The notes: generated by a model not told the origin, from the sequence alone. A stretch of DNA of 64,000 nucleotides from VRUE01 sp963695835 (GCA_963695835.1 CAVOHR010000003.1:434001-498000); one strand, 5' to 3'. Numbered from the stretch's first letter, positions 1-6,486 are shown. A program made the numbers and translations.

Positions 1-28
1 GTGCACGACAAAACCTTAGGCTTCACGA

Positions 29-463
29 ATGATGAGAGTGCTTCCGGAGGTCGTATTGCGCATCGCGGCGACGTATTACGCGGCGTATGGCATCGGCGTC
101 GCCACCTACATCACGATCGCCGACTCGGGCGGCGGCTCGCCCGTCTGCCTGGCGGGCGGAGGCGGTTGCGAGACGGTCGCCGGCAGCTCCTACTCGCACC
201 TGCTCGGGGTCAACGTCGCGGTCTTCGGGATCGTCGGCTACGTGCTGCTGCTCGCCGCGGCGCTGCTGCGTGGCGACGTCGCGCGCATGGCCGGCTTCGG
301 GATCTCGCTGGCCGGCTTCGGCTTCAGCGTCTACCTGACCTACCTGGAGCTGTTCAAGATCGAAGCGATCTGCCAGTGGTGCGTGTCGAGCGCGGTGCTG
401 ATGACCGTCCTTTTCGGGTTAAATGCAGTCCGCATGGTCGGCTACGTCGGAAAGCAGGCATGA
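29..463 (+). CDS. Vitamin K epoxide reductase (VKOR) family membrane protein
   Basis: This 144-residue integral membrane protein has about four hydrophobic helices. VKOR homologues re-oxidise a DsbA-like partner and pass electrons to quinone. The four redox cysteines are present: C40 and C47 in the extracytoplasmic loop, and C115 and C118 in a CQWC motif before the last helix. The next gene, a membrane-anchored thioredoxin-fold oxidase, overlaps it by four bases (ATGA), which is the usual VKOR-DsbA pairing in actinobacteria. Two adjacent ATG codons (29 and 32) are possible starts. It belongs to the host, outside the provirus. Confidence 0.9.
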   Translation: MMRVLPEVVLRIAATYYAAYGIGVATYITIADSGGGSPVCLAGGGGCETVAGSSYSHLLGVNVAVFGIVGYVLLLAAALLRGDVARMAGFGISLAGFGFSVYLTYLELFKIEAICQWCVSSAVLMTVLFGLNAVRMVGYVGKQA

Positions 464-1227
464 GCGGCAAGAGCGCCCGAGAGGAACGCCGCGAGCAGCG
501 GCTGCAGCAGGAAAGCGAGACGGACCGCGAGGATCGGCGCAAGCGCCTGCTGCAGATCGGCAGCGCCGCGGTCTTCCTGGCGGTGATCGCGGTCGCGGTG
601 GTGATCGTCGTGGCCGCCACCGGCGGCGGCAGCGGCGGCGACACCAATCTCGAGGACGCCGGCCTGGTCGAAAACCAGCTCAGCGGCATCCCGCAGAGCG
701 GCACCGTGCTCGGCCAGCCGCAGTCGAAGGTGACCCTGTACGAGTTCGGCGACCTCCAGTGCCCGGTCTGCAAGACCTACTCCGAAGAAGTGATCCCGGA
801 GCTGATCAACTCCGAGGTGCGCGGCGGCGCGGCGAAGATCGAATTCCGCAACTTCACGATCATCGGCCCGGAATCGGTCCCGGCGGGCGCGGCGGCGATC
901 GCCGCCGGCATGCAGGGCCGCGGCTGGAACTACATCGAGCTCTTCTACCGCAACCAGGGCACCGAGTCCTCCGGCTACGTCACCGACGATTTCATGACCG
1001 AAGTCGCCAAGGGAGCCGGCGTGCCGAACATCGCCAGGTGGAACAAGGACCGCAAGAGCCCCAAGGTGATCTCCGAAGTCGAAGCGACGACCGCCGAAGC
1101 GCAGAAGCTCGGCTTCAACGGCACGCCGTCGTTCGCCGTCGAAGGCCCCGGCACGTCGGGGAAGGAAACGCTCGGCACCCCGGGGTCCGCCGAATCGATC
1201 GAAGAATCGATTGAAGAAGCCGGCTAG
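460..1227 (+). CDS. DsbA-like membrane-anchored thiol oxidoreductase
   Basis: The protein has 255 residues: a charged cytoplasmic N-terminus, one membrane helix at about residues 33-53, then an extracytoplasmic thioredoxin fold. The active-site CPVC lies at residues 101-104, and a GTPSF motif near residue 222 supplies the cis-proline. By family it would put disulfides into secreted proteins and be re-oxidised by the VKOR protein encoded just upstream. The ATG at 460 overlaps the VKOR stop codon. The G of its TAG stop is the first base of the att-like repeat at 1227, so the provirus appears to begin immediately after this gene. Confidence 0.9.
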   Translation: MSGKSAREERREQRLQQESETDREDRRKRLLQIGSAAVFLAVIAVAVVIVVAATGGGSGGDTNLEDAGLVENQLSGIPQSGTVLGQPQSKVTLYEFGDLQCPVCKTYSEEVIPELINSEVRGGAAKIEFRNFTIIGPESVPAGAAAIAAGMQGRGWNYIELFYRNQGTESSGYVTDDFMTEVAKGAGVPNIARWNKDRKSPKVISEVEATTAEAQKLGFNGTPSFAVEGPGTSGKETLGTPGSAESIEESIEEAG

Positions 1228-1288
1228 TTTACATAAGACTTACAGCCCTGCGTTGTCGATAACCCCTCCAGGGCTGAATTACGTAAAC
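1227..1288. repeat. att-like palindromic site A, left provirus boundary
   Basis: This imperfect palindrome begins in the dsbA-like stop codon. GTTTAC at 1227 pairs with GTAAAC at 1283-1288, and CAGCCCTG (1243-1250) pairs with CAGGGCTG (1269-1276). Its first 29 bases match the site at 18808-18836 at 23 positions in direct orientation, sharing GTTTACATA, GACTTA and TGCGTTG. The inner 8-bp stem could also act as a terminator for the VKOR-DsbA operon. Its role as an attachment site is inferred from the direct repeat and from the change of gene content here. Confidence 0.5.
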
Positions 1289-1324
1289 CCGGTCTTGATC
1301 GGTCCCCCCTAGCCGGTCGATCTG

Positions 1325-1348
1325 CCTCTCGCAAGCTACGCGAGGAGG
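1325..1348 (+). promoter_or_regulatory. Hairpin covering the Shine-Dalgarno of the first provirus gene
   Basis: A strong AGGAGG ribosome-binding site lies at 1343-1348, five bases before the ATG at 1354. CTCGC (1328-1332) can pair with GCGAG (1340-1344) across a seven-base loop, and the pairing extends towards CCT/AGG. This would partly hide the ribosome-binding site, so translation of the early operon may be regulated. That is an inference from the sequence only. Confidence 0.3.
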
Positions 1349-1353
1349 CGCGC

Positions 1354-1668
1354 ATGACCGAGTACCGGCTGCCTACGGCCGAGGGGCGGGAGCTGCTGAT
1401 CCGCCCCTGCATCGACGAACGGACGCGGCTCAACGTCGCGATCCTCAGCCGCCGCGGCAACATCATCGAGTCGCTGACGATCGAGCTCAGCGACGTTCCC
1501 GCCCTGACCCGCGGGCTCGCCCGGCTCGCCCGCGTCGCCAATGCCACTGCCGAGCAGGCGGTCCAGGCCGCCCGCGTCGCGGCACGCTGCCGCTACCGCG
1601 CCGCGCTCGCCCGCAACCCCTGGCAGACGCTGAGCCGCGTCGAGCTCAAGCGCAGGGGGCTCGTGTGA
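1354..1668 (+). CDS. Hypothetical protein, first gene of provirus early operon
   Basis: I do not recognise this 104-residue protein. The N-terminal half alternates hydrophobic and polar residues as in a small beta sheet, and the C-terminal half is alanine- and arginine-rich and helical, so nucleic-acid binding is possible. It has the strongest ribosome-binding site of the operon (AGGAGG) and its own intergenic region, so it is probably the first gene transcribed from the left end. A parS-like palindrome follows directly after its stop codon. Confidence 0.65.
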   Translation: MTEYRLPTAEGRELLIRPCIDERTRLNVAILSRRGNIIESLTIELSDVPALTRGLARLARVANATAEQAVQAARVAARCRYRAALARNPWQTLSRVELKRRGLV

Positions 1669-1671
1669 GTC

Positions 1672-1687
1672 CGTTTCACATGAAACG
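1672..1687. promoter_or_regulatory. parS-like palindrome
   Basis: The sequence CGTTTCACATGAAACG has two perfect 7-base arms (CGTTTCA/TGAAACG) around a two-base centre. The bacterial ParB site is TGTTTCACGTGAAACA. The inner GTTTCA and TGAAAC are identical to it; the centre is CA instead of CG and the outermost pair is C/G. It lies between two early provirus genes. It may recruit host ParB or be an operator for a provirus regulator. Confidence 0.45.
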
Positions 1688-1717
1688 TAAAGGCTGTTTA
1701 CTCGGGAGCTGGTCTAC

Positions 1718-1852
1718 TTGAAAGTGGGTAGGCTCGCAGTCGTCCTGATCCTCGGCCTGGTGGGCATGGGTATCTTCCTGCGCCGCTCGCTGCTCGGGGG
1801 AGCGATCCTCGCTACGGCGATCCTGATTGCCGCCTACTGGGGCCTGCGCTGA
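1718..1852 (+). CDS. 44-residue membrane protein
   Basis: The predicted product is almost entirely hydrophobic, with two short membrane-spanning stretches separated by an arginine pair (FLRRSLLGG). The TTG start at 1718 follows a GGGAG ribosome-binding site; GTG at 1724 is an alternative. The stop overlaps the next ATG (TGATG), so translation is coupled. The function is unknown. Confidence 0.5.
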   Translation: MKVGRLAVVLILGLVGMGIFLRRSLLGGAILATAILIAAYWGLR

Positions 1853-1992
1853 TGTTCGGCTTCCGCATCTACCTGCGCCACGCACCTTGGAGTGGTGCAG
1901 GTGCGTACATCGCCGAGTCGACCTGCCTGCGCCGCGGCTATGGCCAGGCGCGCGGCGAGGCGCTGCGCCGCAAGGTGCTGAGGGCCTGGTGA
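1852..1992 (+). CDS. Small basic hypothetical protein (46 aa)
   Basis: This 46-residue arginine-rich product contains a single cysteine. Its stop overlaps the next start as TGATG. Nothing in it identifies a family. It is supported by the tight coupling on both sides and by the absence of any better reading of the interval. Confidence 0.45.
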   Translation: MFGFRIYLRHAPWSGAGAYIAESTCLRRGYGQARGEALRRKVLRAW

Positions 1993-2276
1993 TGATGATC
2001 CCCGAGGACCTCGAGCGCCGTCTGCGCAGCAAGGTCATCGACCTCGCTCAGCGCCGCGGTGATCACCGCGAACGTGGACACGAACTCGACCTGCGCGCCG
2101 GCGAGCTGCTACTCGAGGCGGCCGCGCTGCCCGAGCTGACCTTGAAGGAGGCCGCGCAGCTGCTCGAGCTCTCGCGCCCGACCTGCTACCGGCTGATGGA
2201 GGAGGCGCGCAAGCAGCACCGCCGCGAGCAGCGGGTCGAGCAGCACGCCGGCGCCGAGGCGGAGAGGGCATCGTGA
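1992..2276 (+). CDS. Small helix-turn-helix protein
   Basis: In this 94-residue protein, residues of about 48-70 (from LTLKEAAQLLELSRPTCYRL onward) read as a classic helix-turn-helix of the recombinase/resolvase HTH type. A charged N-terminal helix precedes it and a glutamine- and arginine-rich tail follows. No catalytic recombinase domain is present, so it is a likely transcription or replication regulator rather than an integrase. The ATG at 1992 overlaps the previous stop; ATG at 1995 is equally possible. The next gene overlaps by four bases. Confidence 0.65.
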   Translation: MMIPEDLERRLRSKVIDLAQRRGDHRERGHELDLRAGELLLEAAALPELTLKEAAQLLELSRPTCYRLMEEARKQHRREQRVEQHAGAEAERAS

Positions 2277-2548
2277 TCGAGGCCACCGAGATCGATGCGA
2301 TCTGCGATTGGCTCGATCGCAAATTTGACGGTGGAGGCTCCGCTGAGGTACGGGCCTGGTTCGAGGCCCGCGGGATCGACTTCTTTAGCGTCGCCCGCCA
2401 GGCCGAGCGCTACAGCGCCGCCTCTCTCCTCGAGATCGCCGGCGGTACGCCGCCGGGGGCCACCCTGATGGTCAGCTTCCTGCTCGGCTTCCAGGTCGGC
2501 ATCGACGCTGAACGCCGCCGCCGGGATGCCCAGGAGCTGCCCTCGTGA
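2273..2548 (+). CDS. Hypothetical acidic protein
   Basis: This 91-residue protein of unknown function starts at a GTG that overlaps the previous stop. It is mostly helical with acidic segments. The stretch GATLMVSFLLGFQVGIDAE near the C-terminus could be an amphipathic or membrane-associated helix. It overlaps the start of the pentapeptide-repeat gene. Confidence 0.55.
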   Translation: MIEATEIDAICDWLDRKFDGGGSAEVRAWFEARGIDFFSVARQAERYSAASLLEIAGGTPPGATLMVSFLLGFQVGIDAERRRRDAQELPS

Positions 2549-2982
2549 GCATCGAGATCAAGAATCGCGCCGGCGAAAGTCCTCTTCGCCGACCCGGATC
2601 TGGCGGACCTGCGGGAGGCGAACCTGTGGGGGGCGGACCTGCGGGGGGCGAACCTGCGGGGGGCGAACCTGTGGGGGGCGAACCTGCGGGAGGCGGACCT
2701 GCGGGAGGCGGACCTGCGGGAGGCGAACCTGTGGGGGGCGGACCTGCAGGGGGCGAACCTGCGGGAGGCGAACCTGTGGGGGGCGAACCTGCGGGAGGCG
2801 GACCTGTGGGGGGCGAACCTGTGGGGGGCGAACCTGCAGGGAGGCGGACCTGCGGGAGGCGGACCTGCAGGGAGGCGAACCTGCGGGAGGCGGACCTGCA
2901 GGGGGCGAACCTGCGGGAGGCGGACCTGCGGGAGGCGAAGATCTATCCCGGCTGGAAGATCGTCAGGAGCGCGCCAGCGTGA
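2545..2982 (+). CDS. Pentapeptide-repeat protein with three compensating frameshifts
   Basis: As written, the frame from GTG 2545 to TGA 2982 is open (145 aa), but most of it reads as Gly/Pro-rich 5-mers (GGPAG, GGEPV). The A(D/N)LxE pentapeptide-repeat signature lies in another frame from 2579 to about 2838. One extra base near 2576 (GAAA for GAA) and one extra G in each of two CAGGGAGG runs (2839-2841 and 2870-2872) move the frame three times and end back in the start frame, where ANLREADLQGANLREADL is read before the stop. The intended product is probably a right-handed beta-helix of about 145 residues. Sequencing indels are the simplest explanation because host genes in this window show similar shifts. 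Confidence 0.6.
   Translation: MSIEIKNRAGESPLRRPGSGGPAGGEPVGGGPAGGEPAGGEPVGGEPAGGGPAGGGPAGGEPVGGGPAGGEPAGGEPVGGEPAGGGPVGGEPVGGEPAGRRTCGRRTCREANLREADLQGANLREADLREAKIYPGWKIVRSAPA
2606..2937 (+). repeat. 22-unit 15-bp tandem repeat open in all three forward frames
   Basis: There are twenty-two copies of a 15-base unit of the form (G/A)ACCTG(C/T)(G/A)GG(G/A)GGCG. Units begin every 15 bases from 2606 to 2831, then at 2847, 2862, 2878, 2893, 2908 and 2923; the two 16-base steps mark single-base insertions. Because 15 is a multiple of three and no unit contains a stop in any forward frame, all three frames stay open and each yields a 5-residue repeat. It encodes the pentapeptide array and is not a CRISPR. 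Confidence 0.9.
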
Positions 2983-3167
2983 CCTCCTTGCCGATGCCCG
3001 GCCCCGGCCGTCCGCAGCACCCCGGCATCTTCCGCGAGCCGCCGAGCGAGCGCCGCCTCGAGCAGCTCCGTCGCGAGCGCGAGGTGCTGCGCCAGCACGC
3101 GCTCGAGCAGGATCATCGGCCTCGCCTGGGTGCTCGGCGCCTGGTGCGCAGGGGGCGAGGCCGATGA
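2979..3167 (+). CDS. Small charged hypothetical protein (62 aa)
   Basis: The GTG start overlaps the stop of the pentapeptide-repeat gene (GTGA). The product begins with a proline/glycine-rich stretch and continues as an arginine- and glutamate-rich helix of coiled-coil type. The family is unknown. The next gene overlaps its stop by four bases, consistent with the packed early operon. Confidence 0.45.
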   Translation: MTSLPMPGPGRPQHPGIFREPPSERRLEQLRREREVLRQHALEQDHRPRLGARRLVRRGRGR

Positions 3168-3367
3168 TCGTGCTCAGGCGCGCAAAGCCCTGGCAATCGC
3201 GCTGTTCGCCACGGCAGCCGCATGCTCTGCCCGTGCTTGCCTTCTTCGCCCTCGGCTTCTACACGGGCTATGTGCGTGGAGTTTGCCGTGGCGCGGCGGC
3301 CGTCTACACGGGCTATTGCCGTGGGATGTTCGAACTGCTGGGCGCCGACTGGATCGGGCGCCGATGA
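3164..3367 (+). CDS. Small hydrophobic protein with YTGY repeats (67 aa)
   Basis: The ATG overlaps the previous stop (ATGA). A basic N-terminus precedes a hydrophobic segment (LPVLAFFALGFYTGYVRGV) and a partial internal repeat, YTGYVRGVCRG followed by YTGYCRGM. It may be membrane-associated. The function is unknown. Confidence 0.45.
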   Translation: MIVLRRAKPWQSRCSPRQPHALPVLAFFALGFYTGYVRGVCRGAAAVYTGYCRGMFELLGADWIGRR

Positions 3368-3477
3368 CCGTGCGCTCGACGTCCGTGCGAGCAGCTGCTC
3401 TGCTCGCCCGCCTTAGGCACGACCACTCTCACCCTTGGCTTGAGGCTGACCCTCCGACCTGGCAGTGGCCGCGGTGA
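3364..3477 (+). CDS. Possible 37-residue protein
   Basis: A short frame begins at an ATG overlapping the previous stop (ATGA) and ends overlapping the next GTG. It is supported only by this stop-start coupling. The product is basic at the N-terminus and rich in His and Trp at the C-terminus. Confidence 0.3.
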   Translation: MTVRSTSVRAAALLARLRHDHSHPWLEADPPTWQWPR

Positions 3478-3809
3478 GCCGCCGCGATCTTGACGGGCCC
3501 GGCGCGGTCCTCTCGACCCAGGCCGCGGGGCTGATCGAGGTAGACCGCTATGACGACGTGGTCTTCCTGACTATCGACGTCGAGGAGCGGCTGCGCGGGG
3601 GCGGACACCGCAAGGGCTGCCACTGCGCCTTCTGCAGCGACGACCGGGCCGCCGGCGGCCGGCGCAAGCAGCTCGAGCTGACGCCGGTGGAGGCTCGCGT
3701 GCTGGCCGATTTCTTGGCCCCGCTGCCTCCCGATTTTCCACCGAGCTCCGGTGGAGGAGATGCCCCGGCGGCGCCTGCCACGCCGCCGGGGCTAATGAAA
3801 AGTAAGTAA
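3474..3809 (+). CDS. CHCAFC small zinc-binding-type protein
   Basis: The protein has 111 residues from the GTG at 3474, which overlaps the previous stop; GTG at 3465 is an alternative. The central motif HRKGCHCAFC followed by AGGRRK looks like a small metal-binding knuckle beside a basic patch. The same motif recurs in the 33-residue protein encoded at 6487-6588 on the other strand, so the two share a domain. The C-terminal third is proline- and alanine-rich. A DNA- or RNA-binding role is plausible but not shown. Confidence 0.6.
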   Translation: MSRRDLDGPGAVLSTQAAGLIEVDRYDDVVFLTIDVEERLRGGGHRKGCHCAFCSDDRAAGGRRKQLELTPVEARVLADFLAPLPPDFPPSSGGGDAPAAPATPPGLMKSK

Positions 3810-3847
3810 TGAGCCGGACCGCCTACCTGCCAGCGGGCCCGCCTTGA
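3809..3847 (+). CDS. Possible 12-residue coupling minicistron
   Basis: An ATG overlapping the previous stop (TAATG) opens a 12-codon frame encoding MSRTAYLPAGPP. Its TGA overlaps the TTG start of the next gene (TTGA). It may only keep ribosomes moving between two genes. It is supported by spacing alone. Confidence 0.25.
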   Translation: MSRTAYLPAGPP

Positions 3848-4431
3848 GCACGGCGACCAGCGCCAGGGGCCCGCTCGGCCGCGCCCGCCCACTCTCGATC
3901 GCCGCCCTCGACGCGGCGATCTCCGAGACGATCGGCAAGCCCGTACGGGCCGATCGCCTGGCGCGCGATGACCGGGTCTACCGCTGGATCGTGCGGCGCG
4001 CGATCGCCGCCGGCAGCAGGCGCTTCAACACCACCTACGCCGAGGCCGCCGCCGGCGCCGGCTACGAGGTCCCCCGGCTCAACTGCCGCGCCAACCGCCG
4101 TCAGGCCCGCGCCCAGCGCGTCTCCACCGTCTACAGGGCCCTGCGCAGCCTGCAGGCCGCCGGCATCGTCCGCTTCCACGGCGTGCGGCGCGAGAACGGC
4201 CAGTGGCGCTGCCTCTCGGTCGGCCTGACGCCGGCCGGCTTCGGCCCGCTGGCGCCCTTCGGCCGCAGCGCGCCGCGGCCCGCGCCGCTGCGCCGGCGGC
4301 CGCGTCTCGTTCTCGCGCCGAAATTCTTCGCGCCGAAATGGCACATCACCTCCGGTAGTAACTACAAAAAACCGCGCCGAGAGCGTGGACGTACGCGCGT
4401 ACGCGCGCGCAGGACCGACAGCAGCAGGTGA
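3844..4431 (+). CDS. Winged-helix DNA-binding protein, replication or regulation
   Basis: This basic protein of 195 residues begins at TTG 3844. Residues of about 80-120 (VSTVYRALRSLQAAGIVRFHGV, then RWRCLSVGLT-like strands) read as the recognition helix and wing of a winged helix-turn-helix, as in replication initiators and replisome organisers. The tail is arginine-rich and overlaps the next gene by 47 bases. With its neighbour at 4385 it is the best candidate for a replication protein in the element, because no polymerase, primase or helicase is visible. The replication role is an inference. Confidence 0.55.
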   Translation: MSTATSARGPLGRARPLSIAALDAAISETIGKPVRADRLARDDRVYRWIVRRAIAAGSRRFNTTYAEAAAGAGYEVPRLNCRANRRQARAQRVSTVYRALRSLQAAGIVRFHGVRRENGQWRCLSVGLTPAGFGPLAPFGRSAPRPAPLRRRPRLVLAPKFFAPKWHITSGSNYKKPRRERGRTRVRARRTDSSR

Positions 4432-4900
4432 GGGAAGCGACTCGAGCTTCCTCGCCGCCGCTCTCGCCCCACTGCAAGCGAACTCTGAGCCCTCCGGTCC
4501 TCGCCCCTGGCCGAACGAACGCTTCGATCTGCCCGATTTCGAGCTGGTCGAGCTGGTCGAAGCCTTCGAGTCGGCCTTCGGCCTACCGCCCCGGTTTAGC
4601 TACAACCACCACGGCCCGGCGCTGCGCCGCGCGCTCGATCGCTTCGATCGCTTCGCCGAGGATCGCAGCGGCTACACCGCCGACGGGCGGCGCTGGCGCC
4701 ACGGCGCCGGCTACCGCGCCGCGGCGGCGCTGATCGCCCAGCGCGGGGCGCTGTATCGAACCGGCAACCGAGGTCTGCAGAAGGTGCGCAGCCTGGCCTA
4801 CTTCGTGCCCAAGCTCGATCAGATGTCCAAGCAGGTGCGCCGCAGCTGGCGCGACCACCACGGCCTCGAGGTCTGGGGCCCGACCAAGGAGGCCAGATGA
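4385..4900 (+). CDS. Hypothetical early protein (171 aa)
   Basis: The only start codon in frame before the conserved-looking part is GTG 4385, inside the 3' end of the preceding gene. The middle (residues of about 40-130) is acidic, then aromatic-rich with DRFDRF and RWRHGAGYR segments, and the C-terminus carries KQVRRSWRDHHG. No family is recognised. Placement after a winged-helix protein suggests a replication or regulatory partner. The N-terminal 30 residues are low-complexity and may not be translated. Confidence 0.5.
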   Translation: MDVRAYARAGPTAAGEGSDSSFLAAALAPLQANSEPSGPRPWPNERFDLPDFELVELVEAFESAFGLPPRFSYNHHGPALRRALDRFDRFAEDRSGYTADGRRWRHGAGYRAAAALIAQRGALYRTGNRGLQKVRSLAYFVPKLDQMSKQVRRSWRDHHGLEVWGPTKEAR

Positions 4901-5181
4901 AGAAGACCGGTGAGTGGATCGCGATCCTGAACGCCAAGCTCAAGGTCTCCCGCCTCGACATCGACGCCAACGTGGTCCTCGACCTGGTCGAAGTCACCGA
5001 GGTCGACCGGCGCAGCGGCCGGCCGGTCTCGGTGCGCTTCTTTGACCGGGTCGAGGGGGCACGGCTGCGCTCGGCGCTCGGCGAAGCTCTGGACGCGCTC
5101 GAGCGCGCCTCGATCGAGGACCTGTCGAGGCCCGGCCCGGGCGCGACGGATCACCCGCCCGGCTCCTTCGGCGGGCCTTAG
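4897..5181 (+). CDS. Hypothetical protein, last gene of early operon
   Basis: This 94-residue protein starts at an ATG that overlaps the previous stop by four bases. A beta-rich N-terminal part (WIAILNAKLKVSRLD, then VSVRFFDRV) is followed by a helix and a disordered Gly/Pro tail. The function is unknown. It is the last gene before the convergent virion operon. Confidence 0.55.
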   Translation: MKKTGEWIAILNAKLKVSRLDIDANVVLDLVEVTEVDRRSGRPVSVRFFDRVEGARLRSALGEALDALERASIEDLSRPGPGATDHPPGSFGGP

Positions 5182-5206
5182 GCGGCATCTCAGGGGCTCG
5201 GTTATC

Positions 5207-5238
5207 TGACTTACTTGGCAAGTAACCCAGGAAAGTCA
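5207..5238. terminator. Nested palindrome between convergent provirus operons
   Basis: TTACTTG (5211-5217) and CAAGTAA (5219-5225) form perfect 7-base arms around a single G. TGACTT (5207-5212) and AAGTCA (5233-5238) make an outer pair. The site separates the + strand early operon from the - strand virion operon. The one-base centre cannot be an RNA hairpin loop, so a protein-binding or recombination site is as likely as a bidirectional terminator. Confidence 0.3.
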
Positions 5239-5475
5239 GCTCAGGTGGGCCGGTGGGCTGTCCTGGGCGAGCTCCAGCTCGAGGATCCGGCCCTCGAGCC
5301 GCCCCAGGCGCGCCCGCAGCTGCGTGTTTTCGGCGCGCAGGCCGTCGATCACGTCGCGGTAGTACTTGGCGATCGCCGCGTCGCGCTCGGGGCCGGCGAT
5401 CCGCCCGAGCAGGCGCATGCCGCCACCGCCGGAGAGCGCTCCGACGATCGCCGCGAGGATCGCTTCGGCCTGCAC
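5236..5475 (-). CDS. Small coiled-coil protein, end of virion/lysis operon
   Basis: This 79-residue protein starts at GTG, just downstream of the amidase stop on the - strand. The N-terminus (ILAAIVGALSGGGGMRLLG) is hydrophobic and glycine-rich. The rest has the heptad pattern of a coiled coil (LRAENTQLRARLGRLEGRILELEL). A lysis accessory or minor virion protein is possible. Confidence 0.55.
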   Translation of the reverse strand: MQAEAILAAIVGALSGGGGMRLLGRIAGPERDAAIAKYYRDVIDGLRAENTQLRARLGRLEGRILELELAQDSPPAHLS

Positions 5476-5482
5476 GGGCGGC

Positions 5483-6031
5483 TCAGCCGTAGCGCAGCCG
5501 CTTGATCCGGCGCGCTTCGTGCAGGACCTCCTCGAGCGGGTAGTCCGGCCCGGGGTCGGTGTGGCTACCGCCGGCGGTGCCGAGCATCGCGTGCGTGGCG
5601 ATCCCGGAACGCTCGACCGTGGTGCCGTCGATGTAGGCGATGCGGATCGGGATCCGGTGCTGGTGGGACCACTGCGCGATCCAGCGCGCCGTCTCGACCC
5701 ACTCCCGCCGGCTCCAGTGCGCCTGCCCGGCGCGCCCGACCTGCTCGATGTTCAGCGAGGGCGAGTTGAACGCCATGCAGGCCCAGGCCTTGAGGTGGTC
5801 GCGCACGCAGCGCGCCGAGTGGCCGTCGGCGTCGGTGATCACGTGCGCGGAGACCTGCGAGTCGCGGCTGGCGAACCAGGCGGCGACGCCGGACAGGTCG
5901 GCAGCCGAGCCGGGCACGTTGGAGCTCTCGGTCGAGTGCAGCACGATCAGCGAGATGTTCGCCGAGCGAACCGAGACGTTGGGCGAGTCGCGGTGCACGA
6001 CGACGTCGGGATGCAGCCGCTCGAGCGTCAT
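5483..6031 (-). CDS. N-acetylmuramoyl-L-alanine amidase (endolysin)
   Basis: This 182-residue product is the size of a single Amidase_2/PGRP domain, which cleaves the MurNAc-L-Ala bond of peptidoglycan. H32 in IVLHSTES is the first zinc ligand. The ATHAMLG and TDPGPDYP segments near the C-terminus carry the second His and the acidic ligand typical of the family. There is no signal peptide. The start codon at 6031-6029 overlaps the stop of the upstream holin-like gene (ATGA), giving a holin-endolysin pair. A virion or lysis role follows from the context. Confidence 0.85.
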   Translation of the reverse strand: MTLERLHPDVVVHRDSPNVSVRSANISLIVLHSTESSNVPGSAADLSGVAAWFASRDSQVSAHVITDADGHSARCVRDHLKAWACMAFNSPSLNIEQVGRAGQAHWSRREWVETARWIAQWSHQHRIPIRIAYIDGTTVERSGIATHAMLGTAGGSHTDPGPDYPLEEVLHEARRIKRLRYG

Positions 6032-6420
6032 CGCGCCGGCGGAGTCGAGGGTGGGGCAGGGGGCGGCTCGAGCGCCGGCGGGGCGGGCGGCCCGGCGCCG
6101 GTGGCGCTGGGCACGATCGCCGGCGCCGGCGCCGGCGCCGGCTGGGGCCCGTCTTCCGCGCCGGTCCCGAAGAGGCTCGAAGCCAGGTCGCCCAGCACAT
6201 CGCCGAGCTCGCCGCCGATCTTCGCCGCCTCGAGCCGCAGCATCGCGGCGACCACCGCCGCGCCGCCGGCGAGGAAGGGCAGCAGGTAGATGGCGAGCGC
6301 GATCCGCTCGAGGTGCAGGCCGAGCAGCGTCTGGGCCTCGTTGGCGATCAGGGTGGCGAGCGCCAGGGTCAGCGGCACGATCAGGCCGCCGACGGCGAGA
6401 TTGCGGGTGTGGGTCTTCAA
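6028..6420 (-). CDS. Holin-like membrane protein with proline-rich tail
   Basis: The protein has 130 residues: a short basic N-terminus, two hydrophobic segments (about 9-27 and 37-60), then an acidic amphipathic stretch and a Pro/Ala-rich tail of about 45 residues. This layout and its position directly upstream of the amidase are typical of phage holins. The sequence alone cannot show pore formation, and it could also be a structural membrane protein. Confidence 0.6.
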   Translation of the reverse strand: MKTHTRNLAVGGLIVPLTLALATLIANEAQTLLGLHLERIALAIYLLPFLAGGAAVVAAMLRLEAAKIGGELGDVLGDLASSLFGTGAEDGPQPAPAPAPAIVPSATGAGPPAPPALEPPPAPPSTPPAR

Positions 6421-6457
6421 GGTGATCTCCTTCCGCCCGGCAGGAAGGCATGCGTTT

Positions 6458-6474
6458 TATGCAGGACTTGCATA
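6458..6474 (-). promoter_or_regulatory. Short hairpin upstream of the lysis genes
   Basis: TATGCA (6458-6463) and TGCATA (6469-6474) are perfect 6-base arms around a five-base loop. The site lies between the 33-residue CHCAFC gene and the holin-like gene, in a rare AT-rich patch. It may be an attenuator, an RNA processing site or an operator. Confidence 0.3.
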
Positions 6475-6486
6475 GTTATTCGGTGG

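Noticed and set aside
1..1227. A 408-residue frame from position 1
   Set aside because: Only its 3' part is the real DsbA-like gene from 460. The 5' part is the wrong frame of the VKOR gene.
1227..1288. Chromosomal dif site
   Set aside because: One arm loosely resembles a Xer half-site, but the palindrome spacing and centre do not fit a 28-base dif.
1992..2276. Integrase or resolvase
   Set aside because: Only a helix-turn-helix is present; no catalytic Ser or Tyr recombinase domain fits in 94 residues.
2606..2937. CRISPR-like array
   Set aside because: The 15-base units are contiguous with no spacers and encode pentapeptide repeats.
5366..6289. Long + strand frame opposite the amidase and holin genes
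   Set aside because: The opposite strand encodes a clear amidase with zinc ligands and a holin-like protein.
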